A model generated the notes under the pieces. It ran no database searches. It was not told the DNA's origin and saw only the letters and a program-made list of their open reading frames with translations. This document shows positions 1 through 13,440 of a DNA stretch of 64,000 bases, piece by piece (the first letter of the stretch is position 1; each line of letters opens with the position of its first letter). The translations under genes and the position numbers were made by a program. Origin of the DNA: Paracentrotus lividus (Eukaryota > Echinodermata > Echinoidea > Camarodonta > Echinidae); contig CALNVZ010003426.1 in NCBI GenBank assembly GCA_940671915.1, forward strand, positions 30,229,895 through 30,293,894, written 5' to 3'.

Positions 1-1052
1 ATGTATGATGGAACGTTCACTATTTATTATAGTAAATAGACCCCTAGATCTTTGACCATGCCTAATCTGGTTTTATCTTTGCCAATATTTATGCTAAATA
101 AGCTATTGTATCGTATATTTTTTGCTCCGCGTATCCATTGTTATAAACTGTTGTGCGCACCATTTTACTGTTATTACGCGCTTGCACAACAAGGCAATCG
201 ATAGAATCGATACTCTCCCCATTCATATAACACGGGCTTTACCCTCCAAAGACCGAAAGTTATATTGTACAATATAACAAATTGAAAGTAGGTCACATGG
301 TACTGATCTAGCCAATCGCAACGCGTATTTTTCAACCACTATTTACTATAATCGAATATGTTCACATCTAATGTAGATACAAGAAACAACATACAAGATG
401 TTTTTATTGGTCTATGCATAATACATAGAAATTTGGCTTCCACGGGCTTTTCATCACATCAATGGCCTAAGGATATACATTCAACAATATGCATTAACAA
501 TAAAAAAAAACAACAACAACAACAACAACAAACAAACAAACGAACACAATACTCAAGGAAAAGAGGGAGCATGTATGCATACCAAACGTACAAAGTAAAC
601 ATAAAAGATTTACATGTACATTATTTGGACTTTGACATAATTTAAAGGTCATAGGTTAATGAAAAAAAAAACAATTTCCTTGTTTATACGATTAAATAGA
701 ACATAATAGACAATAAAATCAGAGATGAACAACATTATTATGCCCCAAGAGCAAGACAGGATACTTTAACAAAGCAATCGAATCTAATGATACCATGAAT
801 AAATAATTAATTAAATAAATATATAAATGATAAATAATGAAAAAAGTCTTAATTTAAGCAGAAATAATTGACTTTAAAATGACGCCAAATTTCAGAGAAA
901 AGTTAGGTATTTGGTAAAATGAGTCCATTTTCAGATTGTTAAGCATTTATAGCCTATGAATTAAACTTGACATAAGTTCCTGGTCGAGTGTGCCAACATA
1001 ATCATGCTGGTAGGGTACAGTATTATTGACTATATTTAGCTACAATTATAAT

Positions 1053-1445
1053 ATTGTCTATTCAATTGTAGACTAATTTGTAATTTGTTTAAAACAATTT
1101 GGTGGCGTGAAAAAGTGATAATAGACTTTACTGCTGGTTTTGAATAGCTACAATTCGACACCGAATTTAACACAATTTGATCAAAATTGCCTCTTTATAT
1201 TGGGTCACAAAAAGGCAATTAAAAGTTTGACGACACATAATTATTTTGATTATCGGATCTAATAGAACACAATCACATAGGCCTATGTTGCCAAATATTA
1301 ACATAACTTGCACACAAAACTACATAGGCTTCTACACTAAATTGTGTCAGAAGTAGCTATGAGCGCGCACACTATTTTGATTGTGACGTCATTGTTGATT
1401 CAGCACGCATAGGTGCTTAGCTCAGTTGAGCTAAGGGCCCTTTCG
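1053..1445. repeat. tandem duplication, copy A (393 bp)
   Basis: This block begins ATTGTCTATTCAATTG and is repeated almost exactly from 1446 onward. It ends with the stretch GAGCTAAGGGCCCTTTC. It carries no insertion, so it serves as the 'empty-site' reference for copy B. No coding potential is seen. Confidence 0.9.
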
Positions 1446-1741
1446 ATTGTCTATTCAATTGTAGACTAATTTGTAATTTGTTTAAAACAATTCGGTGGAG
1501 TGAAAAAGTGATAATAGACTTTACTGCTGGTTTTGAATAGCTACAATTTGACACCGAATTTAACACAATTTGATCAAAATTGCCTCTTTATATTGGGTCA
1601 CAAAAAGGCAATTAAAAGTTTGACGACACATAATTATTTTGATTATCGGATCTAATAGAACACAATCACATAGGCCTATGTTGCCAAATATGAACATAAC
1701 TTGCACACAAAACTACATAGGCTTCTACACTAAATTGTGTC

Positions 1742-2033
1742 AATGACAATGACAATGACAATGACAATGACAATGACAATGACAATTTATTGATCCCATG
1801 TCGCCATAATTGGCATTGGGGATAAACATGGATTTCAACAAGAAAATTTATCAGCACTATTTACAATATATACACAAAATAAATAAATAATAAGAAAAAC
1901 AATACAATCATGAAAATACACTTAATTATGAAATACATATTGATAGATCCTTCAACAAGAAGGAAAAATGAATATTATAAGTAGATAAATTAAATAGAAC
2001 ATATGAAAGTATAGTACTTGGAAATCTCGATGC
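1742..2033 (-). mobile_element. LINE 3' end with hexanucleotide tail
   Basis: On the minus strand the sequence runs through a LINE-like 3' UTR to GGGATCAATAAATTGTC and then an (ATTGTC)n tail of about seven units. This is typical of CR1/L2- or RTE-type non-LTR retrotransposons. It is 5'-truncated to about 290 bp and has no reverse transcriptase. The insertion point is defined precisely by comparison with the uninterrupted copy at 1053-1445. Confidence 0.65.
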
Positions 2034-2126
2034 CAGAAGTAGCTATGAGCGCGCACACTATTTTGATTGTGACGTCATTGTTGATTCAGCACGCATATAA
2101 TTAGGTGCTCAGCTCAGTTGAGCTAA

Positions 2127-2821
2127 GGGGGCCGTCACACTGAGGTCGTTCTATAACGTTCTTGCCCGTTCTTGCCCGTTCTTTAAAAAATTGCTGAACG
2201 GGCTTTGGTCGGGTTGGAACTTATAACTTTGAAAAATAATTTCTTGAATACGATACTAGTCAGTTCATAAATAGTTCTCGTTACGTCAATTCCGTCTTTA
2301 TCGCGTCCGCAATACGTTGTTATCCAGTTCAGACCGAGTAAACGGCTCGTTCACTCTATACCGTTCGTAGCACGTCCAAACCGTCACCAAAAGTGCCTAT
2401 GCGCAGCATGATAAAAGTTAGATACCATGTTCGTAGTACGTCCTTCTCGTTCAGAGTAAGTCCTACCCGTTTAAGGAACGTTGTCACTACGTTTAATTTT
2501 AGAACTTGAATAATTAATATACAATTCTCGTTTGTATGACGTCCTAGCACATCTTTAGAACGATTTAAGTACGGCAATTTCGTTTGTAGTACGTCCATCT
2601 CGTTTCAGGTACGTTGCCACCCCGTTAAATTTTAGGACGAGATGATTGGGCGCCCGATTTTTTTTTAACACTTTTTTGGAAATCCGACCAAGCTAGTCCA
2701 TGAAGTTCGTAAACAGATCGTAAGAAGTATTTACTACGTCCACTCAGTTTACACACAGACTATGCCCGTTCGGCAAAATTTGCAAGGACGTAGTAGGAAC
2801 GAGCTCAGTGTGACGGGGGTA
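2127..2821. mobile_element. non-autonomous TIR transposon, Harbinger-like (TWA target)
   Basis: Terminal inverted repeats begin GGGGGCCGTCACACTGAG on the left, and the right end read inward is CCCCCGTCACACTGAG. The paralogous empty site in copy A places the insertion at TAA, with TAA on the left and TTA on the right, which suggests a 3-bp TWA duplication with one mismatch. The interior is an array of diverged GTTCGTAGTACGTCC-type units. No transposase is encoded. The superfamily call rests on the TWA target and is tentative. Confidence 0.6.
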
Positions 2822-3506
2822 TTAGGGCCCTTTTGTCGCGTCGCGGCCCAGTCATAATTTAAGGCTATTTTGTAATTACACTACACTATTAGCAGGATAT
2901 CGGTAAATCTCCAAAAATGTTAGCGGTGTATTATGAGCGATACTAGGCACAATTATTTATAACAACTTAAGGGTGTTCACAATGAATAAACGGAAACCGG
3001 ATAACATTTCACTATAACAGTAGTACACAATAAGCTTGCCCTTGGGAAGGATTAATTTTCTGATATTTCCATCTTAACCAGCCTCCAGAAGCAATTGACG
3101 CTATTGGGTTGGCGTGTGAATTTATTCCCATGCGATTATGAAACGCGTGAAAAGAAATCTCTTCTTTCGTGTTACTAAGACTTGTTTCTTGTGACATAAT
3201 CGCACTAAATGAGAGTATTACGTAAACCGTAGAAGAAGAAGAAAAAAAAAAACATGATTAAACATTTATTGATATATAAAGTAGGCATCATTTTAAAACA
3301 TTGGATTAGTGCACCACACGATGTCAAGTCCAGACCCATATTTTCTTTTTCTCCATGAACCCTATAGTACATTATTTTGAGCAATTCAATTAAAATCCAT
3401 ATGTAATCGTCTTTGCTATACATGTATAATTTTCAATTTTTATCTTTAATAATGCACAATATGAAGGACAGCCTTCACTGCATATTCCCCCTTTATCTAT
3501 TTTTTT

Positions 3507-3566
3507 TCTCTCTCCCTCTCTCGCTCTCTCTCTCTCTCTCTCCTTCTCTCTATCTTATCTCTTCGG

Positions 3567-3610
<44 letters not shown>
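3507..3610. repeat. (CT)n microsatellite followed by ~40-bp poly-T
   Basis: Interrupted CT dinucleotides run to about 3550 and, after a short gap, about 40 consecutive T from near 3570 to 3610. The poly-T length is prone to sequencing error. Confidence 0.9.
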
Positions 3611-3612
<2 letters not shown>

Positions 3613-4015
3613 CTCGTGCTTGAAATTGTATTCAAATTATTGTCACAATCGAATTCTCTTGATAGAATTGAGGTTAACATTTATTTCTAAATTGATATTG
3701 GTTGGTTATAGCAGAAGGTCTAAATTCAATTTAAAAGAGATCTTATTTGACTTACAAATTACTACACGCATGTTTTTTGGATATAAACTTTAAATTCCTC
3801 ATAATTAATAGGTCAACATGCTATACAAAGAAAATGAAAGTTGGATAAACATGTATATTGCATTGCGAAATAAATATATCCCTACCTCAACATTTCCGGA
3901 TGAATAACGTTAAAGAAAAATTATTTACGGAGTTAGGAAAAGTACCTCTCCAATCAGCATACAACTTGTAAATAAAATGATTGATTGCTTCATAAAGTGA
4001 AATGTAGTGATTAGG

Positions 4016-4106
4016 TATGTGTGAGAATGTGTTTGGGTGTATGTGGGTATGTGTGTGTGTGTGTTTTTGAGAGAGAGAGCAGGAGAGAAGATGTGTGAAT
4101 GTGTGT

Positions 4107-4151
<45 letters not shown>
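4016..4151. repeat. (GT)n/(GA)n microsatellite
   Basis: Two GT-rich blocks flank a short GA block; the second GT block contains about 20 uninterrupted repeats. Confidence 0.9.
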
Positions 4152-4154
<3 letters not shown>

Positions 4155-7100
4155 TCCATACCGTAACATTAATAAATACATAAAGAAATACTGCCTTGGA
4201 CTATTTCCTTAAATCGACTACCGACGAATATATTAATCTCGTTGTCTTTCTTCTAAAAAAAAAACAGAACAAAAAACAAAAAAACAAAAAACAAAGGAGG
4301 GAGAGAAATGAACCAAACGTCGACAGTTTGCAGGCCTTTTTATGTATTTGCCTGTAAATCTTTAGTATAACTTTACTGATATTTAATAAGAGCCCCCGGG
4401 TAGACCATGACACATGCTATAATGGCCATGTTTCACCAAATTCTAAATGGTTTACAGCTATCTTGGCAGTATCATACACGCCTCAGGGACTAACACAATG
4501 TCAATAGCGTTTAATATCTCAACATGAGAACAGAATGTTATTAGGCACTTATCACTATAACAAATCACTGTCAGGGAAGAATTAAGTGCCATTTCTTCAC
4601 GCTTCCAGACCGACAATGAGACACTCGTTTGATATCCTATGTCACACTAATCGAGGGATGGTTTTGTCAGGCCGAGAGTTTAGAATAAAAAATATTATAT
4701 ATTTTTTTACCGGAATCAGCAATGTACAGGTGATGAAGAAAGTCCTCAAAGGTACTTGTTTAACTAAAGGGTTACTTGATAAAAGCAAGTTTAAATACAT
4801 CATGGATGCATTATGGAAAAGGAATATTTATGTTCTAACATTTATCGACTGTCTTTCTTATCCCCTATTCTCAACGCTATAGCTAGTCCTGCATTGTCCT
4901 GCAAAAATACACTGTAAAAAGTATCTGTATGCTATAGCAAATCTGAGAGCAGATTTATATAAATAACAGAATTTGTTTTGTTTTTTCAGGTAAATATTAG
5001 CCATGTTTACGTGAGCGATATACAAAATACTTTTCGGGGAGAACACATGTGCTCCTTTTTCTAGAGTACGGTACATCAAGTCCGAAGTGTTTTTTTTTTC
5101 CTTTTTCTTTATTTTTTGCATCTCTCTTATAGATTTTTGGAAGGAAAATCAATAACAAAATTGTTTTCTTGCATCAAAGTTTATGGTGACTTTGCTGTCA
5201 TCACATTACTGTATAACATACAGCTAACGACGGTGGCGGTTCCCTTCGTGCCATAGTATATCTGTTTATTTCAATAAATTTTATTCTTATTTTATCTGTT
5301 TGTATCTATTACTGTATGTATGGTTTGTATTGTTATATAATGCAATAATTGCATATGATTCTGTGTTCATGCAATTCCTATGTAAAATGTACATTCCTAA
5401 GTATCTGGTACAAAAGGTGCCTGGAAAGTGCAAATTAAAACGCACCATCGTACCATGAAAAAAAAACACTCTTTCTACCAGAGTTAAGAATCCTTGATTA
5501 TTACCAAACCCCCATGTTTATCCTACGCCCTTACGAAAGCATGGGCAAGCATGGTTATATTTTCACTGTCCTTTACGCTTTTACTGGGTCGAACAGTCTA
5601 GATGTTATTCAACCCTAGAAGTCAGCATGACTAGTGATTAATACCGAATTTAACTCGGGGGCATGTCTTGAATAACGACGACATAGATGCCTCTCCACCA
5701 AGTCGAGACACATAAGATATTCGACTCCAAGAAGATTCGTAGTGAATATTGAACTAATTGTTCATGAGAGGCCGAGAGTTCTGCTCTAGAAGCGATTAAG
5801 TGAGTGAAGACACAGTCAAGGTTGGATCACATATCTCTCGCCTTTCTGGAAAACCCTCGGAAATGAGCTCGGGGGATAACATTTAACAACAATAGCCCAT
5901 CTCAAACCCCATACAATTCACATTTTAAAGATACTCGATGCCATGATACGTAAGATTACAAAAGGATGCTTCTCTTAAGACAAATGATCTCAAAAGGAGA
6001 GACATTTTCGTTTCAGGTTTCATACCAAACCTTTCTCAAATCAAAGAAAAAGGTTTGCAAACGAACGCTACAAAATATTGGATACTTTGCTGGAAAACAA
6101 AAGGTCCTGGTTTATTATATTTAAACCTCTCTTCTTACCATGTCTGGGGTATGACAATTATCAACTTAGCTGCATATATATAGTTACAATTATCTGCCCG
6201 CTGGCCGATGCCCATTTCCCAGGGATACTACCATTCTGAACAGTTTCTTAAAACAACAAAAACGACCAAAATTGTTTTAGACTCCTTGCAAGAGAAAGAA
6301 AACCCATGAATTTTGCAGGATTATTGGTAAAATATAATTTCACCATGAAAAAAAAAAAAAAAAAAAAATTAAGGTAGCATTGTTCTTTCCAACCATACCA
6401 ACCACGGAAATTTCGGAGAGTGCATTACAGTACGAATAAAATGTGTTGAATTCTTCTTCCGGCAAGTTAAACAATATTATACAATATAAAGATTTTTCTT
6501 AAAATTTGCTGAAACCGCATTAGATATAGGTCTACAATTATGGTTTTGTACTTATTGCCTTTGAATGTATAAATGAAATTAAGTAGGAGACATTTTTGTA
6601 GACGAATTATTTCCTTTTTTAATTGCATAAAGAAGAAACATTTATAATACATATATAAGTGAAAGTTCACGGGAGCCGTTAGCAGATAACTGTCCTGTGT
6701 ATACACTATCATACATAGAAGTATAAGAATAGAATTAGATGCAAATTCTCAATAGGCCTTTACATTTACCTCATTTAAAATAATGTTGGTTTCTTTTAAC
6801 TGTGGAATGGATATTGAAACTGTTGAAGTTAGCACAAAACATTTCGAGTTCGGCCAAACATACCTAGACATTCTTTGAACTATACTAATGGATCCCTTCA
6901 AGAAAACACATTCCATTTATTTTCAATCTGAGGTTAGAGATTCTAAATTACAACGGCATACAGTCTGAATAAAAGCTGAAAAAAAACCTCCCCAAAGAAA
7001 CATGATATTCGATTTTATTGTACTATGGATGAGGAAATAGTAAAACATCACATATTGCCCTAAAGGGGGAAAGCCAGAGAAACATTCATGTTGTATCGTG

Positions 7101-8382
7101 TTTCCCGTCAATCAAGAAGTCCCCAAGGCGACAGAAGTGTTGATGTGATTGTGACAGTCCAAGGTGGAAACCGAATTCAGGTATCCAGAATGTAGGTGCA
7201 ATCTGTGCTCGTTTTTTCCAAGGATTTTTGAATCTCTTTACTTTACGATTCACCTTTTTAAAAAATAGAATTAATCTGCTTTTCTTTGCTGGTTATACTT
7301 AATCATCAGTGATCGGTGGGAGGTATATAGCAACCCTTGGAGGCGTTCCGTGGAATAGGGCAATCAAATATAGAGCGATGAGAAGAGGCAGATCGAGGTC
7401 CTTTTTTTATTCTGATGAACTATAATACTGAATAGATAGGTAGATGATGTTCAAGGACATTTCATATGTAGAGGCCCCGGAGAGTTGTTGTTGTGCTCAA
7501 AAATTTTAATTCGAGGGGGACCTCCTCCTAGATGTGAAATGACCGAGATTTGTAGGGGAAGCCGGAGGGTGCAATTTCTTTCTCTTTTGTTGAATGTTCA
7601 GCTAAGTTGTTTTGTACCACCATGAAATGTATTTTGTCCATGTTTTAACACTCTGTCCATATATCAAGTGGAATGTTTGATATAAAGAGAGGTTCTTGTG
7701 CGGGCATTGACAACTTTGATGTTGGGAATTTCGGAGAAATGAGATTTCTTAATGTTAAAGTGCTACTCTGATCAGTCAAGCACCATCAGTCATGTCAGCG
7801 AATGAAAAAAAAAAAAGAAAAAAAAAAAAAAAAAAAAAAAAAAAGACAACACCAAAAAAGAGGAAACAAACGAAAGTCACATGTCGTGGCTTGATTCTGC
7901 CAAATGATGTCGTCAGCATCACACATCGTTATGTTAGCGCTATAGAAATCATAGTTGAATATGAATATTTCATATTGATCTGGCAAGCACAGTAATCATT
8001 TCACGTATTTTTGTCTAGGTCAGCCATTCACAACCCCCCCCCCAAAAAAAAAATAAATAAATAAATAAACAAAATAAAAAATCAATATCAAAATCAATCA
8101 ATCAATAAAAAAAAAAAATAAATAAAATTACAATGATACATTTAAAGTTTAAAAAGCGAGCGAATTTTATATCAAGCATAAGCAGTAAAAAGACTTGCCG
8201 ATGATTATTTAATTGTTCTTTTAGTAGTTACTGAAATGTAATGAATTATTAGCGATCAAAATTTAAAATAACATGAAGGGAACACAGTTAAGCACATAAT
8301 CGAAATTAAAAAAACAAAAACAAAAAACAAAACACTGAAAAGAAAACACAATTAACACACTAGCACAATCAAATGATGTGGT

Positions 8383-8817
8383 GCTCATATCCGGCATCTC
8401 GCAAAGAAAATAAAGAATTTTTGTGATTTTTGAATAATTTGGCATAAAATTAAATATTTTTCTGGTAAAAATTTCAAAATTCGGTAAACGAATTTGGTGG
8501 AACCTCATGTAGCTCTACCAGATGGAACACAAAATTTCTAAATCAGTCAACTAATAAAGAAGAAGAAGCATTTTATGTGAATTTTGAAAAATGCGCATAA
8601 ATTAGCATATTAAAATTTTAATGAGTGTCAAAAATTCTGTTAGAGGTTTTGAATTCCCCACCTGGCGCTATCATATAAGAGCAAACAGAATTGAAATCGG
8701 ACTTGAAATGACGAAGAAGAAGCATTTTGAAATTGTGGAAAGACGACGGACGACGAACGACGGACGCCACGGCATAAGCTCATCTGGCTCTTCGAGCCGG
8801 ATGAGCTCAAAATGATG
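8383..8817 (+). repeat. dispersed repeat ending in a hairpin
   Basis: Contains two GAAGAAGAAGCATTTT blocks about 170 bp apart, then GACGGACG-type repeats, and ends in a strong hairpin: AGCTCATCTGGCTC, loop TTC, GAGCCGGATGAGCT (8779-8809). I recognise this layout from dispersed non-coding repeats of echinoderms and other marine invertebrates. The left boundary is approximate. No protein is encoded; an open frame at 8621-8815 is incidental. Confidence 0.55.
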
Positions 8818-11090
8818 TCATTATATCTTGCTAAAACTTGATAAAAGTGAGTTTTTGAACTTATTTTAAGAAGATACTTTTAACCTTTAAATGTTTTACA
8901 AATCATCAGACTGCCCGACATCCTAACAGACCGATTATATGGCGAAAGCCAGAGGAATAAAAAGTAAGAGAACTTGTTCACCTCACGATTCGATTTCGTC
9001 TTGTGTGTCTGCGAATGATTACCCTACTTGGATCAAGAATCGTAAGCCAATAAGTATGTTAACCCTATCACGCAATTAAAAGACAACGTCTTGATATGGG
9101 ACACGTAAAGGGAAATTGGATAGATGGACAATGTAACCTAGAATTCGATTTCGACATGATACTGAGTTTTTGTGTATTTTGTAGAATGAACTTATTTTTC
9201 TGTAAAAAAAACCCTAACAGATAAATGTCATTCCCTATACACCAGTTTTCCTTATGTCGACATATGGTTTTTTTTTTCTTTTTCTTCTCCTTCTTACTCC
9301 CTTTTCTTGTTACGATGTGATTGACATGATGACATTTATGCTTAACGATCAGAATATTCTTGTTTAAGATAAACTCAATAACAACTCTTTACAACATTAA
9401 TTGAAACAAAAATGTAGTTATCCCATCAATGTCATCAATGTATTTCATATATTCCTTTAGGGATGCAATTACGTTGCAACTGCATGAAGCGATGACATTG
9501 GAACAGTGGTGTAACTTTAAACTAGCAATCAGTGCTTTTGCTCTCATCAAATGATGTCAGGGAGTTGATAGGACTAGTACTTGATCTAGTTCGAATTTGC
9601 TATGACCAGCGTGATCTTGATATCGATGCGTGTGGGATAGGGTGTTCCTGTCATGTTTATGACGGTAAATCCCACCGCTGCCACCCGTTTAATACGTGAC
9701 CTGGCCCGTCTGATGATTTAGATGATTCATGCGAAGACAACATGTAGCAAACAACGTAATCTGTAGCTTTGTTTTAATAGGTTGTCCCATATGGCTTTGA
9801 GGCTAAATTGAGTGTACCTACTCATATTTCTCCAGTTGGAGAGTTTAGTCACAATCACCAAGTACTGGCATGATTTGCCGACCGATCCTGGGTAGAGACT
9901 GAATTGTAACTTTAAAATATTAAATACGGACTAAGCCATCGCTATCAAGTGATGGATGGGGTATTTTTTTTAAATGAAGCCTAAACACTTAAGAACCATT
10001 ATAATGTAAATCATATTTTATGATTTTAATGTTGTTGTGATCTCTCTTGTAAAGAAGCGCTATATAAATTATATTTAAACAATCATCATTATTAGTAGTT
10101 TAAAATTGTCTTCAGTCACATGTATATTCATTATCCGAAATCGAGCATGAAGGCCTAGCTCATGCGAGCTCTGAGCGCTATAACCTCTTTTAAAATATCG
10201 CTTGCAATATGCTTAGCACGTACAAAGCCAATTCGGTCAATGGCTAAACGTATCTTTTTATGCCACGGGAACATGTCCTTCATGTTCAATAATTAGACGG
10301 AAATATAAGAACGTGCCCTCAAACAGAGAATGACTTCACTACACAATCTGTGTTTATGTCGAAGTTTATGACCGAATATTGCCCTATTTAGGTGTATTTG
10401 ACTTGCTTGTTGTTGTTTTAATTAATGAAATGAAATGGATAGTCATAGTCGGGAGTCATTGAGTTCTGAATATTTGACGGTCATGCCGCATATATGTCTT
10501 CATCTTTGGCCCAGTATTCGATAAACTTCAAAAATCTATTTACTGCCTGTCAAGGTATAGGTTTCATGTTATAAGATGCGACGTGTATGGTATAATTCAA
10601 GTTTTCTCGTTCATTGGCTTTATGTTCTTATACTTTATAACTTCATAAGAATTGATTATACTATTCATATGCAATGATATTAGATTCTATATTTCGAGGA
10701 CTTTCCTTCATAAGTCTTCGTTTGGATGTCCCAGTTTATTTATGAGAGAAACAATGATTTATTGAAACTTCACCAAACAGAGAATTGAACAGTCCCTTCA
10801 AAGATCGGTAGCCGCTAAATAATTTTTTAATGCAGAAGGAGGGAGGTTCCGTTATATTTTCTCAACATTTTGACTTAACCTATTACCTATTGAAGTAAAA
10901 TAAATATATAAGAAAAAATTCATGCAGACTTTCCCAGTAAAGACAATGGGAACCATTTTTTTTTTTCCTTTTAAACCATCGTTAAAGACAATTCGCTGTT
11001 CAGCGAGATTATCCCTTTAAAGCAAAGACGTACAAAATTTTTAAGTTTTGTGAAATTAGGCCTATTCAATCGCCTTATATTTGAAATCAG
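8818..11090. other. gene-less stretch with a LINE/SINE-like tail
   Basis: No gene seen. Near 9950-10095 the sequence passes through AAGCGCTATATAAATTAT and then a CAT/ATT-rich tail. This resembles the 3' end of a plus-oriented LINE or SINE. The rest is AT-rich with no recognisable feature. Confidence 0.4.
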
Positions 11091-11230
11091 GGGGGCGTTT
11101 CATCAAAGGACTTGTCAGACGTTTTATCCGACAAACTGTTTATATAGCTACTGAAATGCTTGCATCTGATTGGCTGAGAGCAAATTTGTCGGATAAAACG
11201 TCCGACAAGTCCTTTGATGGAAATGCCCCC
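11091..11230. mobile_element. MITE with ~45-bp TIRs, 140 bp
   Basis: The left end starts GGGGGCGTTTCATCAAAGGA and continues through GACTTGTCAGACGTTTTATC. The right end is its near-perfect inverted copy. The centre contains GATTGGCTGAGAGCAAA. There is no coding capacity. A decayed relative lies at 36462-36600. Target duplications are not obvious. Confidence 0.88.
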
Positions 11231-13240
11231 AGTAGTGATTCAATATATACGTGACTTTGAGAAGTATACTGTCTGAACACTCGGAAGTGTCAACACTCTT
11301 TCCTGATATTGATCCCTATATTGTCACACATGAAAAAGAATACATATCTTTGCCATAGAGCACTGAGGTCTCTATTTGAAAGATGTAATTAATATCACTA
11401 TCGAGTGAATTTCGATATTTCCCCCTCAGTAATATTGACTTCTAATATTTGTAAAGAACCGACTTAATATGTGAAGCTAGGCGAAAGGATTACAGACAAT
11501 AATTCATTATGTTCAATGAGACATACGCTTTTTGAAATAAGACACAAATTTACCTCTCACTCTCATGGATATGATGAGGAATAGTGATGATCATTTCTTT
11601 TTATAGGGCCATTTTAGCAGTGCAATATTATTCTGTATTGCATGGTCTTAATGTTACAATGCTTTTCACAGTTTATGCCTTCTCAATAATGACCATAGAT
11701 AATCTTTATCATATTGTATGGCATTAGTTCATGATATACCAGAATATTCCCATCGTTAGGGGCAATATTGCACTCATCTTGGATTCGTGCAATATTGGCC
11801 CTTTATTCGTGGAATATTTTTGGTATCCAATTCTGAGCCATCTAATATAACATATAAATGATGAGAATATTCCGCGTTGAAGCTATTTTGACTAAATTTT
11901 GCCTAGTACAGTGCGGTCGGTATCCAAGTGGTTGTATCCCTACAGATTGGTGCACCAAGTCAAAAATTTCCCTATTTGGTCATTTCAAATTGTTCAACAC
12001 ACTATATACGAGGTCGAAAAACTACTAATGCTATAGCCAATACAAATACGGCAAGCTGCTTTCTTGCTGAAAGGTGTTTAATTTTGTTTTATTTATTTAT
12101 TTCTATTTTGTTTTAGAAAAGCGTGATTCAAAAGTAATGAAAAAAAAAAAACAAAACAAGGAAAGGATGTTGAACTTCTGGAAGAGTAAAATAAATATAA
12201 AATTCTCAATGTCCATTTGATTTAAGACTATGTAAATTTCTATCCCAATGGCCTTATGATAAAAATCAAGTTAATACTTTTCCTCGATATTTACTCATGT
12301 ATTTCGTTACTATCAACAAGTGTTTACTATGACGCTTTAAGAGGTAGCATTATTTTTTTTGTGGCAAAGTTAAGGAACAGTTTAGTACATACTACCTCAC
12401 AAAACGATTGTGAACGAAGCATTTGATTTAACTAGAATACTCTAATAGGGAGCTTACGTTTTTACTAGCGCGTGAGATTTTCTCTTCACATTTAACAAAG
12501 TATCTTGACCTTTATTTTCAGCTTTGTTGTGTCAGAAAATTAGATTTTAAAAAGTAAAAAAATAATAAGAAATCAGGGTGTAACTCTTGGTTTTTGCTTT
12601 AAAAATTTGTCAAATATAATCACTCTGTCTACAAATTTGAATACAAGAAATCTTTATCATATAACTGTAAGCAAATCCTAAGTGGAGCGTATAATCATGT
12701 TATTATCAAAGGTTAATCGAGAAGAAATGAGTTAAAGCTTTGCAATTTATTGTCATTAATCGAGATCGACAGAGTGTGTTTAGTTTTCATCATTGTAACT
12801 CAACAATAACTAACTTTACACAAAAATCAACACAACTACTATTTGTTAAGACAATACCTAAAAGAAGTAATATTAATGAAACTTCAATCTGAAGGTGTTA
12901 GGCCTATAATGTTTCATGGAGCAGTCAGGAAGAGGGCAATGTAAAGTCACATCGCAACAAATATCCCGAAGTTGACTGATTTATGGAAGAAGTTCGATGT
13001 TTGAATTTGCATGTCAGGATTAATTTTGGTTGTAGGTAGAATGATCTATGTGACTGAATTATGATGACGGGGACCGGTGGGCATTTCAAAGAAATACATT
13101 TTAAAATGAAATATTTGTTATCAAACATTGCTTAACGTTACGAACGTGTAGAACACTTCGAAAAAGTTTGTCCTTATTAATACGAGACGATTTAATTCAA
13201 ATGTCACTGTATCCATGCCGCTATTTGCAAAGCCTTACAA
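11231..13240. other. gene-less AT-rich stretch
   Basis: No gene, RNA gene or clear repeat boundary could be supported. Open frames here are short and composition-driven. Confidence 0.45.
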
Positions 13241-13254
13241 GGCGAGTGTTTCTC

Positions 13255-13304
13255 TTTCTCTCTTTCTTCTCTCTCTCTCTCTCTCGTCAACACGCACACA
13301 ACAC

Positions 13305-13338
<34 letters not shown>

Positions 13339-13440
13339 AACACTCACGCACGCACCCACCCACCCACACACTAACACAAACACGCACGCATGACACACCC
13401 TCACATATTCACTCTCTCCTTCTCTCTCTCTCTCTCTCTT
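13255..13440. repeat. compound CT/CA microsatellite
   Basis: CT block, then (CA)n with interruptions, then a second CT block. Open frames through it on both strands are artefacts of low complexity. Confidence 0.92.

Larger units (their letters stand above)
1446..2833. repeat. tandem duplication, copy B, with two insertions
   Basis: Same sequence as 1053-1445 with few substitutions, but interrupted twice: by a LINE 3' end near 1742-2033 and by a TIR element at 2127-2821. After the second insertion the copy resumes with GGGCCCTTTT. Because copy A lacks both insertions, they postdate the duplication or were never copied. Confidence 0.88.
2834..8382. other. gene-less stretch with microsatellites
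   Basis: No supported gene. It holds AT-rich unique-looking sequence, a CT/poly-T tract near 3507-3610, a GT/GA tract near 4016-4151, a poly-A run near 6350, another at 7806-7845 and an AATA-rich tract near 8040-8120. Short open frames here are low-complexity and show no recognisable domain. Confidence 0.5.

Noticed and set aside
1-350. Possible MITE bounded by CACTATTTATTATAGTAAATAG near 20 and CACTATTTACTATAATCG near 338
   Set aside because: The motif is itself a short AT palindrome and no longer terminal pairing or target duplication was visible.
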